Below are positions 1-6,055 of a stretch of DNA of 12,292 nt, piece after piece. A model generated the notes under the pieces. The model had not been told where the DNA came from and made no database searches. It saw nothing but the letters and a program-made list of their open reading frames with translations. The stretch's first letter is position 1. Each line of letters begins with the position of its first letter. This DNA is from Nitrosomonadaceae bacterium (lineage in GTDB: Bacteria; Pseudomonadota; Gammaproteobacteria; Burkholderiales; Nitrosomonadaceae): assembly GCA_947471695.1 (NCBI GenBank), contig CANIWY010000024.1:1-12292 (forward strand), given 5' to 3'. The position numbers and the translations under genes were made by a program.

Positions 1-180
1 AATTTGGATGAAGTGCAGTTAAAGAAGGAGGTTGCCGCCAGTCGGGGGGCCATGATCAAGGCAGAGGTCAATTTTCTTGAGGGTGTCGAAGTGCGCGTCG
101 GCACGAAGCGCACAATAACTACTAAGGATCGGTCGTGTGGGACCTATAGACTGAAAGATGATGAGCTAATATTCGAGTAA
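1..180 (+). CDS. C-terminal fragment of a DUF342/FapA-like protein
   Basis: An open frame runs from the first base of the window to a TAA at 178-180, giving 59 residues. The gene starts outside the window. The first part is Lys/Glu-rich. It is followed by a stretch reading AEVNFLEGVEVRVGTKR, then a short strand pattern ending in LKDDELIFE. This resembles the end of DUF342 (FapA family) proteins, where a beta-helix turn with a 'pGv.v.iG' motif is followed by a final strand ending in an acidic 'dGeI' patch. Family knowledge: FapA-like proteins are cytoplasmic polymer-forming or scaffold-like proteins, and their bacterial role is poorly defined. The next gene is convergent. With so little of the protein visible, the family call is tentative. 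Confidence 0.5.
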   Translation, partial: NLDEVQLKKEVAASRGAMIKAEVNFLEGVEVRVGTKRTITTKDRSCGTYRLKDDELIFE

Positions 181-234
181 GAGGGTGCTCATGTAGGTGT
201 AATGACGGGTAACTGTTCTATTTGATCGGGCTCA

Positions 235-1638
235 TTAAGGCAGAATTAAAGCATTGAAATACTTGACCGCGAGTGCTGGGTCAATTTTCCGTAAGGTATG
301 ATAAATCTCTCGTACCTTCTCCCGTTCACCCTGAAAATAGTAGACCTTACCTAAGTCATACCAGGCCATGGCGTATCTCGGTTGGATGCGTAAGGCCTCC
401 TGATAAGCTCGAATTGCCTCATCCTGTTGCTTGAGTTCATCATAGGCGGCGCCTAGGTTATACCAAGTATTAGCATCTTCAGGTCTAACCCGTAGCGACT
501 CCCGATAGGCTTGAACTGCCTGGTCGAACTGCTGGAGATCGTAGTACGAATTGCCCAAGCTGTACCAAGCATCAGCAGACTCAGGTTGATTGCGTACCGG
601 TTCTCGAGAGGTATGGGTGCCCTGGTCGTGTTGCTTCAATCCACTATAGGCAACTCCTAGGCCGCGCCAAGCATCCGCCCCCTCGGGCTGTATACGCAGT
701 GCCTCCTGGTAAGCGTGCATCCCCTGAGGGTGTTGTTTAAGACTGAAGTAGGAAACGCCCAGGTTGTACCAGGCGTCAGCATACTCTGGTCGGATGAGTA
801 TCGACTCACGGTAGGCTCGAATGGCTCGGTCATACTGTTTCAGGCCGGCCTGAGCTTGGCCCAGACTGAACCAAGCAACCGTATCCCCAGGTTCATTCTT
901 AGTCCACTGCTGTGAAAGCTTTAGAAGACTCTGCCAATTTTTTTTCTTCTCAAGTGCAATGGAGAGGTTTAGTCGGTCCAGACCACTCTCTTTCTTGGCT
1001 CCCGATTGCGCCATTTTTGTTGTTATGGGGAGTTCACGGATCCATTCTACTGGGAGGGCGAAATTAAAGTTTTTTCCTTCAATAGAGTCAGATGTAGAAA
1101 TGCCTACTAGCTTTCCCTGATCATCAAACAGGCCCCCGCCTCTTGAACTGGGAGAAATAATGGCGGAGGTATTAATATATTGCGCACTTCCATACGGACG
1201 CAGACCGGAGATGACCCCCTCGCTCAAGTCTAGATCTTGATCCTTCGAAGTGCCAACCGCATAAACGTGTTGACCCACCCTAAGTTTTTGGGTTGCCCCT
1301 AGGATTGTTGGAGGGGCCCGTAGCCTCGGGACGTTTAGTTGGCACAAGTTACGGACAGTGTCCGAGTGTTGCAACTTAGCCTTGAAAGCGCTGCCCTCGT
1401 GCCAAACTTGTAAGTTCCTATCCTTCTGAATTGCATGGCAGCTGGTAACCACCTGACCTATATCGATTACGACGCCGCTACGTTTCTCAATGGATTTGCC
1501 ATAGATATCAGAAATATCAACCACCACGATAGAGGGTGAGACTTGCAGTAGAATTTGTTCAGGGGCGATGGCCGCAGCAAATGATGAGGCCAGGATACAC
1601 ACGAGTCCTGCAGCATGGGCTAGGTATTTTGAGAACAT
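235..1638 (-). CDS. Secreted trypsin-like (S1C-type) domain protein with six TPR repeats, probably inactive as a protease
   Basis: The protein has 467 residues when started at the ATG at 1636-1638, which has an AAGGA motif a few bases upstream and opens directly on a signal peptide (MFSKYLAHAAGLVCILASSF, cleavage near residues 23-25). A TTG 13 codons further upstream is open but would bury the signal peptide. Residues about 28-215 form a trypsin-like fold. The catalytic His is present (VTSCHAI, H68). The Asp position reads RNLCQL instead of the usual D-L-x-x-L (N97). The Ser position reads SPSSRGGGLFD, where GxSGG is expected (R166). Residues 252-455 are six consecutive 34-residue TPRs, the third degenerate. 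The protein is probably periplasmic and acts by binding partners rather than by proteolysis. It stands alone on its strand, convergent with the gene at 1-180. The domain call is firm; loss of activity is inferred from motif alignment by eye. Confidence 0.85.
   Translation of the reverse strand: MFSKYLAHAAGLVCILASSFAAAIAPEQILLQVSPSIVVVDISDIYGKSIEKRSGVVIDIGQVVTSCHAIQKDRNLQVWHEGSAFKAKLQHSDTVRNLCQLNVPRLRAPPTILGATQKLRVGQHVYAVGTSKDQDLDLSEGVISGLRPYGSAQYINTSAIISPSSRGGGLFDDQGKLVGISTSDSIEGKNFNFALPVEWIRELPITTKMAQSGAKKESGLDRLNLSIALEKKKNWQSLLKLSQQWTKNEPGDTVAWFSLGQAQAGLKQYDRAIRAYRESILIRPEYADAWYNLGVSYFSLKQHPQGMHAYQEALRIQPEGADAWRGLGVAYSGLKQHDQGTHTSREPVRNQPESADAWYSLGNSYYDLQQFDQAVQAYRESLRVRPEDANTWYNLGAAYDELKQQDEAIRAYQEALRIQPRYAMAWYDLGKVYYFQGEREKVREIYHTLRKIDPALAVKYFNALILP
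274..885 (-). repeat. Six tandem 102-bp units encoding TPR motifs
   Basis: Within the protease-TPR gene, six units of exactly 34 codons follow one another without a gap. Each has the W-x-x-L-G ... Y/F ... A-x-x-x-x-E/A-L-x-I-x-P pattern of a tetratricopeptide repeat. Units 1, 2, 4 and 5 are very alike (for example AWYNLG, LKQ, AYQEALRIQPE), which suggests recent duplication. Unit 3 has lost consensus residues (THTSREPVRNQPE, with Pro in a helix position). Unit 6 is the most divergent and caps the array. TPR arrays form a right-handed superhelix that binds peptides or proteins. Confidence 0.85.
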
Positions 1639-1722
1639 GATTTCCTTTTTAGCAGTATGCCCATTGCTTAGGGCCAAGACAGCTTGGTGAGGTTGAATCG
1701 ATCCGAGTATGGTAATACTTCT

Positions 1723-1747
1723 GAAATGAGTGAGAAATGAGTCACTC
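1723..1747. repeat. Direct repeat GAAATGAGT x2 with an overlapping inverted repeat
   Basis: GAAATGAGT occurs at 1723-1731 and again at 1734-1742, an 11-bp period, close to one helical turn. It overlaps an inverted repeat, GAGTGA (1728-1733) and TCACTC (1742-1747). It lies 85-109 bp upstream of the ATG at 1638, where a regulator could bind. That role is inference only. Confidence 0.35.
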
Positions 1748-1924
1748 TTAATCTAAACGCCACCTCTAGTATTACATAACTCATCAAAGATCTAACGGTA
1801 GGAATGCCGGTTATATCCGTTACAGGCTGTACCATGAGGGTTTGCCAGTGAGCCCTTTTCAACTGCAACCCCCTATCAGGCTGCCGCAAGTATACTCATA
1901 GCGATTCGCAGAGGGGGCTACTCA

Positions 1925-1945
1925 ACTCTTTTTGGCTTAAAGAGT
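1925..1945. repeat. Short AT-rich inverted repeat
   Basis: ACTCTTT (1925-1931) and AAAGAGT (1939-1945) are perfect complements around a 7-base loop. There is no T-run after it on either strand, so it is not a standard terminator. It lies about 270 bp past the ubiK stop. Confidence 0.3.
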
Positions 1946-2075
1946 AAATGTATCAGTATGAGTGCACAGGAAACGATTTAAATTACACGTATAACAGTGT
2001 GTGCGTTTTTGATCCCAGCTCTTCATCCTTTCTAGCCTATGGGTGGTATGTGACTCCAACATGAAGGGAGACGGC

Positions 2076-2093
2076 GCTGCTCTAGAGAGCGGC
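2076..2093. repeat. GC-rich hairpin in the gap downstream of ubiK
   Basis: GCTGCTC (2076-2082) pairs with GAGCGGC (2087-2093) around a TAGA loop, with one G-U pair when read on the plus strand. It is a compact 7-bp stem about 120 bp past the ubiK stop. No T-run follows on either strand. It may be part of a structured 3' UTR or small RNA, or chance. Confidence 0.3.
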
Positions 2094-2214
2094 AAGCGGC
2101 ACGAAGGGGGCCAACCTTGTGGGACCACATGCCAATAGACTGGGTTCAGTACCTCAGGTGGTGGGTGGCCACTCTGTACGTTCTTTTTACTACTGAGTAT
2201 CTGCAACCAGCTTA

Positions 2215-2466
2215 TTACTTACTTTCCTTCTTCTCTCCAGCAGCCTCCAGTCCCGCCAACCGCTCTTCTAATGCGGTCAGTTGCTCGCGTGTGCGTTTTA
2301 GCACCTCTTGCTGTATGTCGAACTCCTCGCGCCCCACTAAGTCTAGACGAGAGAAGACTCCAGCCAGCATTACCCGCAGATTTTTCTCTACATCCTTTAC
2401 AGGGCTTTGTGCCATTAAATCATTGATCTTGCTGCTTATTTCGTCTAATATTTTTTGATTCAGCAT
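2215..2466 (-). CDS. ubiK: Ubiquinone biosynthesis accessory factor UbiK (BMFP/YqiC family)
   Basis: An 83-residue protein. The ATG at 2464-2466 is chosen because an AGGAGA ribosome site sits just upstream and because the protein then aligns end to end with the E. coli YqiC/UbiK pattern. The frame is open 19 codons further upstream but without support. The diagnostic core is present: a basic stretch ending in RLDLVGREEFDIQQEVL, followed by a C-terminal coiled coil (RTREQLTALEERLAGLE). UbiK is a small oligomeric, membrane-associated protein. It works with UbiJ as an accessory to the Ubi complex that carries out the late hydroxylation and methylation steps of aerobic ubiquinone synthesis. The short tail AAGEKKESK is polar. 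The gene is divergent from amgK. UbiH, another member of the same pathway, is encoded 3.6 kb away on the other strand. Confidence 0.92.
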   Translation of the reverse strand: MLNQKILDEISSKINDLMAQSPVKDVEKNLRVMLAGVFSRLDLVGREEFDIQQEVLKRTREQLTALEERLAGLEAAGEKKESK

Positions 2467-2503
2467 GACTCTCTCCTTCATTGATGGTCCGTCAACCGGT
2501 CGG

Positions 2504-2531
2504 GTGACGTGTGATGCTTGCATGATAAAAT
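2504..2531 (+). promoter_or_regulatory. Candidate sigma70 promoter for amgK-murU
   Basis: In the divergent gap between ubiK and amgK, GTGACG (2504-2509) and TAAAAT (2526-2531) are separated by 16 bp. They match 4 of 6 and 5 of 6 bases of the consensus boxes. Transcription would begin near 2538, about 28 bases before the amgK ATG. Identified by eye only. Confidence 0.3.
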
Positions 2532-2565
2532 CGCATACTTCTGGTAATTAGGCAATCGCGGATTG

Positions 2566-3582
2566 ATGATGGAAAATTTACAACGCCTACAACTTCTGGA
2601 AAGCTGGGTCAAAACTCAGTCTTCTGGTAAGTCTTTCACCCTATCTGCGGCCTCTGCCGACGCGAGTTCCCGCCGCTATTTCCGAGCGACTTTCTGTGAC
2701 GACACGCTGATCATCATGGATGCGCCGAATCAGCACGAGGATTGCGCCAACTTTTTAAATATAGCTAAAATCTTTGCTAGGTCCGGGGTGCATGTCCCAG
2801 AAGTGCTAGCACAAGACTTGGAAAAAGGATTTCTGCTGCTCACGGATTTTGGTGACACCACCTATTTACAGTCAATGACAGAGTCCCCCGAAAGAGCTAA
2901 CCATCTGTATGGTGAGGCGGTTGATGCTCTCATCAAAATCCAGATGGCGAGTGGCTCTGGTGTGCTGCCAGATTATGATGAAGCGCTATTGTTGAGAGAA
3001 TTAAATCTGTTTCCAGATTGGTATATCGATACGCATTTGAAGGTGACCCTCAGCCCAGAGCAGAAAGTTGACTTGGCCTCTGTCTTTAGTCAAATTCTAC
3101 AAAATAACCTATCCCAGCCTCGGGTATTCGTGCACCGGGACTATCACTCACGCAACCTGATGGATACACTTCCCAACCCAGGCATTTTAGACTTTCAGGA
3201 TGCGGTCTATGGTCCTGTAACCTACGATCTGGTGTCCTTGTTTAAGGATGCCTACATTTGCTGGGATGAGGAGCGTGTTCTGGACTGGCTGATTCGTTAT
3301 TGGGAGAAGGCTAAGAAAGTGGGGCTGCCGGTGTCCACTGATTTCGCCGACTTCTACCGTGATTTTGAGTGGATGGGAGTTCAGCGCCATATCAAAGTCT
3401 TGGGCATCTTCGCACGTCTGTGTCACCGAGATGGTAAGGATGGCTACCTCAAAAATATGCCGTTGGTGATGGAGTATTTACGTAAGGCCTGCGAGCGCTA
3501 TCGCGAGCTGGGCCCCTTGCTGTTATTACTGGATACGCTGGCAGAAGATAGGCCGGATGCGACCATTGGCTATTCTTTCTAA
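2566..3582 (+). CDS. amgK: N-acetylmuramate/N-acetylglucosamine anomeric kinase AmgK
   Basis: A 338-residue protein of the aminoglycoside-phosphotransferase-like kinase fold. AmgK phosphorylates the anomeric carbon of MurNAc (and GlcNAc) with ATP to give MurNAc-1-phosphate in cytoplasmic peptidoglycan recycling. Brenner's motif is clear (VFVHRDYHSRNLM, catalytic D192 and N197), followed by the metal-binding ILDFQDA (D209). The N-terminal lobe carries DASSRRYFR, typical of this family. The start is uncertain by one to three residues: TTG 2563, ATG 2566 and ATG 2569 are consecutive. None has a good Shine-Dalgarno, and a small hairpin (CAATC-GCG-GATTG, 2553-2565) abuts the ATG. The 3' end overlaps murU, whose product uses its product, and this pairing is the strongest support for the specific call over a generic phosphotransferase. 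Confidence 0.9.
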   Translation: MMENLQRLQLLESWVKTQSSGKSFTLSAASADASSRRYFRATFCDDTLIIMDAPNQHEDCANFLNIAKIFARSGVHVPEVLAQDLEKGFLLLTDFGDTTYLQSMTESPERANHLYGEAVDALIKIQMASGSGVLPDYDEALLLRELNLFPDWYIDTHLKVTLSPEQKVDLASVFSQILQNNLSQPRVFVHRDYHSRNLMDTLPNPGILDFQDAVYGPVTYDLVSLFKDAYICWDEERVLDWLIRYWEKAKKVGLPVSTDFADFYRDFEWMGVQRHIKVLGIFARLCHRDGKDGYLKNMPLVMEYLRKACERYRELGPLLLLLDTLAEDRPDATIGYSF

Positions 3583-4315
3583 AGATGCACCGTTCAAGGC
3601 GATGATACTGGCCGCCGGGCGCGGCGAGCGCATGCGCCCACTGACCGACACACTGCCTAAGCCCCTGCTTCGAGCGGGTGGTAAGAGGCTGATCGAATAT
3701 CATCTGGGAAATCTTGCGAATGCAGGATTCCATGAGATTGTCATTAATCATTCTTATCTCGGGCAGATGATAGAGGCGGAGGTAGGAGATGGAGAGCGTT
3801 ACGGGGTCAGTATCCATTACTCGCATGAGCCCACTGCACTGGAGACCGCTGGGGGTATTGCCCAGGCATTACCACTGCTACGAGACGGGCTCGAGAATGG
3901 GCCAGATGGGAACCCATTCCTAGTAGTCAATGCTGATATTTATTGCGAGTTTGATCTTGCTCGGTTGCTGCCGATTCTGCGGCGAATGCGAGAAGATCCT
4001 GAAGAGATTCTTGCCCATTTGGTACTGGTAGATAATCCATTACACCATATCGTTGGAGATTTCGCTCTCGACTCTGACAGGGTAGCCCTGGCAGAAGAAC
4101 ATAGGTTCACCTTCAGTGGAATCGGCATATACCAACCACAGCTTTTTAAGGGAGTCATTCCGGGTACGGCCGCGAAGCTCGCACCATTACTTCATCGAGC
4201 CATTGCTCTGGGTAAGGTGAGCGGTGAGCATTACCCAGGCGTGTGGATGGATGTCGGTACACCAGAACGACTGCACTTACTCAATGATTATGCCACCACT
4301 CTGGATCTCTCTTAG
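3557..4315 (+). CDS. murU: N-acetylmuramate-1-phosphate uridylyltransferase MurU
   Basis: A nucleotidyltransferase (GT-A-like, sugar-phosphate type) that converts MurNAc-1-phosphate and UTP to UDP-MurNAc, bypassing GlmU, MurA and MurB. The signature begins at residue 16 (MILAAGRGERMRPLTDTLPK). Further markers are the metal-binding NAD (D127), the AHLVLVDNP segment, FSGIGIY, KLAPLL and SGEHYPGVWMDVGTPERL near the C-terminus. All follow the Pseudomonas MurU pattern. The ATG at 3557 gives 252 residues with about 13 extra at the N-terminus and overlaps amgK by 26 bp. The ATG at 3602 would begin just inside the first strand and would lose the usual 'K-A' before it, so I prefer 3557. The overlap suggests translational coupling with amgK. 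Confidence 0.9.
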   Translation: MRPLAILSKDAPFKAMILAAGRGERMRPLTDTLPKPLLRAGGKRLIEYHLGNLANAGFHEIVINHSYLGQMIEAEVGDGERYGVSIHYSHEPTALETAGGIAQALPLLRDGLENGPDGNPFLVVNADIYCEFDLARLLPILRRMREDPEEILAHLVLVDNPLHHIVGDFALDSDRVALAEEHRFTFSGIGIYQPQLFKGVIPGTAAKLAPLLHRAIALGKVSGEHYPGVWMDVGTPERLHLLNDYATTLDLS

Positions 4316-4320
4316 ATCAC

Positions 4321-4355
4321 GCAAAGTTTGCATTGGTACATCCGGGGAACTTTGC
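4321..4355. repeat. Inverted repeat in the murU-pepP gap
   Basis: GCAAAGTT (4321-4328) and AACTTTGC (4348-4355) are perfect 8-base complements separated by 19 bases, and the second arm is followed by TTTAT. It begins 6 bases after the murU stop and ends 31 bases before the pepP ATG. It could be a weak terminator or attenuator between the two genes. The long loop and short T-run argue against a strong terminator. Confidence 0.4.
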
Positions 4356-4386
4356 TTTATCCTGTAAATCCTGTGAAAATCTCTCC

Positions 4387-5697
4387 ATGATTCCGATTAA
4401 ATCCTTTATCGAACATCGCCGATATCTGGCAGCAATGATGCGTCATGGGGTGGCCATTATTCCAGCCTCGCCGGAACGGGTGAGGAGCAGAGATTCACAT
4501 CATCCTTACCGGTTCGACAGCTATTTTTATTATTTAACGGGTTTTAGCGAACCGGGAGCTTTGCTGGTGTTGGTAGCAGGGTCAGTCGAATCTGAACCTA
4601 AGCAAATCCTATTTTGTCGTGACAAGGATAGGGAGCGGGAGGTCTGGGATGGATTCCGTCATGGACCGGATGCCGCACGAGAGGCCTTTGGTTTCGACGA
4701 GGCTTATTCCATCACCCAGTTAGACGAGATGCTGCCCAAGCTACTGGCAGATCAGCCCGCAGTATATTGTTCATTGGGGCAGGATAGAGACTGGGATGAC
4801 CGCTTGATCGGCTGGATCGGCCGGGTGCGAGAGCAAGGGCGCAGCGGTGTAGTCGCGCCGGCGGCCATTCATGACATCCGTTTGCTGCTGGATGAGATGC
4901 GACTGCTCAAGAGTGAGGAAGAGCTGCAGGTCATGCGCCGTGCGGCAGAGATCTCTACCGGCGCCCACTGTCGTGCGATGATGACAACCCGGGCCGGGTT
5001 GCATGAATATGAGGTAGAGGCGGAACTGCTGCACGAGTTTCGACGCCATGGTGCGCAGGCGCCCGCCTATACTCCGATCGTTGCGGGGGGTGCCAATGCC
5101 TGTGTGCTGCACTATATTGAAAACAATTCAGAGCTTAAGTCTGGTGACCTGCTGCTAATTGATGCAGGGTGTGAGCTGGATGGTTATGCCGCTGACATCA
5201 CGCGCACATTTCCAGTGAATGGGAAATTCAGCGCTGTTCAGAAGGATATATATCAACTGGTTCTGGCGGCGCAGGGGGAGGCGATCTCCATTGTGCGGCC
5301 CGGTACTCTTTGGAACGCGCCGCATGAGGTTGCACTGCAGGTGCTGGTCCAGGGGTTTATTGATCTGGGGCTTTGTCATGGAAGTGTGGATGGGGTTATT
5401 CAGTCTGAGGACTATAAGCGGTTTTATATGCACCGGACCGGTCACTGGTTGGGGTTGGATGTACACGATGCGGGTGAATACAAGATGAATGGTCACTGGC
5501 GACCACTACAAACGGGGATGGCGCTTACTGTTGAGCCCGGTTGCTATATCCGTCCCGCAGATAACGTGCCTGAACACTTCTGGAATATCGGTGTGCGTAT
5601 CGAGGATGATGTGTCGGTAACGGATACGGGATGTGAGGTCTTGACCGTTGCCGCACCCAAGACTGTAGCCCAGATTGAACAATTGATGCAGCAATAA
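4387..5697 (+). CDS. pepP: Xaa-Pro aminopeptidase (aminopeptidase P)
   Basis: A 436-residue cytoplasmic metallopeptidase that removes an N-terminal residue preceding proline. The ATG at 4387 makes the protein start like E. coli PepP (about 441 residues); an upstream TTG at 4333 would run through the inverted repeat. The N-terminal creatinase-like domain carries SRDSHHPYRFDSYFYYLTGF. The C-terminal pita-bread domain has all five metal ligands: D259 and D270 (IDAGCELDGYAADITRTFP), H353 (TGHWLGLDVHD), E383 (TVEPG) and E406 (RIEDDV). H242 and H360 are also conserved. The E. coli HGLSH is HRTGH here. It is followed 4 bp later by the GTG of a small membrane-protein frame and then by ubiH. In E. coli pepP is likewise next to ubiH, so this looks like an operon. 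Confidence 0.95.
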   Translation: MIPIKSFIEHRRYLAAMMRHGVAIIPASPERVRSRDSHHPYRFDSYFYYLTGFSEPGALLVLVAGSVESEPKQILFCRDKDREREVWDGFRHGPDAAREAFGFDEAYSITQLDEMLPKLLADQPAVYCSLGQDRDWDDRLIGWIGRVREQGRSGVVAPAAIHDIRLLLDEMRLLKSEEELQVMRRAAEISTGAHCRAMMTTRAGLHEYEVEAELLHEFRRHGAQAPAYTPIVAGGANACVLHYIENNSELKSGDLLLIDAGCELDGYAADITRTFPVNGKFSAVQKDIYQLVLAAQGEAISIVRPGTLWNAPHEVALQVLVQGFIDLGLCHGSVDGVIQSEDYKRFYMHRTGHWLGLDVHDAGEYKMNGHWRPLQTGMALTVEPGCYIRPADNVPEHFWNIGVRIEDDVSVTDTGCEVLTVAAPKTVAQIEQLMQQ

Positions 5698-5752
5698 CAT
5701 CGTGGACGAAAACAGTAAAATAATTATCAGACAGATATCACGAGGGCCAGAT

Positions 5753-6034
5753 ATGGGGACTTCAGAAGAGAGGTCTATACATGCCTCCCCCATGAATCGC
5801 TGGCTACTGTATTTGGTCTTGGTTCCTGGAATCATCATTCTGGCGGTGTTAGGGATGTTCTTTTTTGCGGTTTTTTTAGGACTATTCGCCTTCGCTGCTG
5901 CTGGATTTTGGTTGCGACTATGGTGGTTACGGCGGAACTTGGAAAGTCCCACGGCAGCGGTAGAGAGCGAGTATCAAGTGATAGAGGATGCGGAGATTAT
6001 AGAAATAAAGACCAACAAGATGGGACGAGATTAG
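5753..6034 (+). CDS. Small membrane protein of unknown function between pepP and ubiH
   Basis: No named family recognised. The ATG at 5753 is preferred because GAGGG sits 6 bases before it, giving 93 residues. A GTG at 5702, 4 bp after the pepP stop, extends the frame to 110 residues but has no clear ribosome site. Residues about 17-58 are strongly hydrophobic (WLLYLVLVPGIIILAVLG, then FFFAVFLGLFAFAAAGFW), enough for one long or two short membrane segments. They are followed by a basic patch (RLWWLRR), which suggests a cytoplasmic C-terminus. The acidic tail ends in SEYQVIEDAEIIEI, which resembles the short 'EGEYxVV' tails seen in small inner-membrane proteins next to ubi genes. The stop TAG is followed at once by the TTG of the ubiH frame. 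Its place among ubi-type genes suggests, but does not show, a link to the membrane-bound ubiquinone pathway. Confidence 0.75.
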   Translation: MGTSEERSIHASPMNRWLLYLVLVPGIIILAVLGMFFFAVFLGLFAFAAAGFWLRLWWLRRNLESPTAAVESEYQVIEDAEIIEIKTNKMGRD

Positions 6035-6055
6035 TTGGACTCAAAGGCCACAGGG

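Larger units (their letters stand above)
1639..2214. other. 576-bp intergenic region with no supported gene
   Basis: Between the protease-TPR start and the ubiK stop there is no reading frame I can support. The two minus-strand frames that are open (about 1668-1889 and 1937-2206) show no recognisable motif. The second begins only at a TTG, and neither reads like a known family. The region must hold the promoter of the protease-TPR gene and the end of the ubiK transcript. It contains a pair of direct repeats near 1723-1742, an AT-rich hairpin at 1925-1945 and a GC-rich hairpin at 2076-2093. No clear rho-independent terminator with a T-run follows ubiK. I compared the sequence by memory with 6S RNA and saw no convincing match. 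Confidence 0.6.

Noticed and set aside
1668..1889. A 73-codon minus-strand open frame upstream of the protease-TPR gene
   Set aside because: It has no recognisable motif, overlaps the leader of the protease-TPR gene, and reads like random sequence.
1937..2206. An 89-codon minus-strand open frame downstream of ubiK
   Set aside because: It begins only at TTG, has no ribosome site, and its composition (many His, Pro, Thr) matches no family I recognise.
1895..2214. A possible 6S RNA
   Set aside because: The closing stem and conserved core of gammaproteobacterial 6S RNA could not be recognised by eye on either strand.
2117..2458. A 113-codon plus-strand open frame
   Set aside because: It is antisense to ubiK, which has strong family support, and is rich in Ser in the way typical of a shadow frame.
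5219..5488. An 89-codon plus-strand frame inside pepP
   Set aside because: It is an out-of-frame shadow of pepP, rich in Arg, Trp and Gly, with no independent support.
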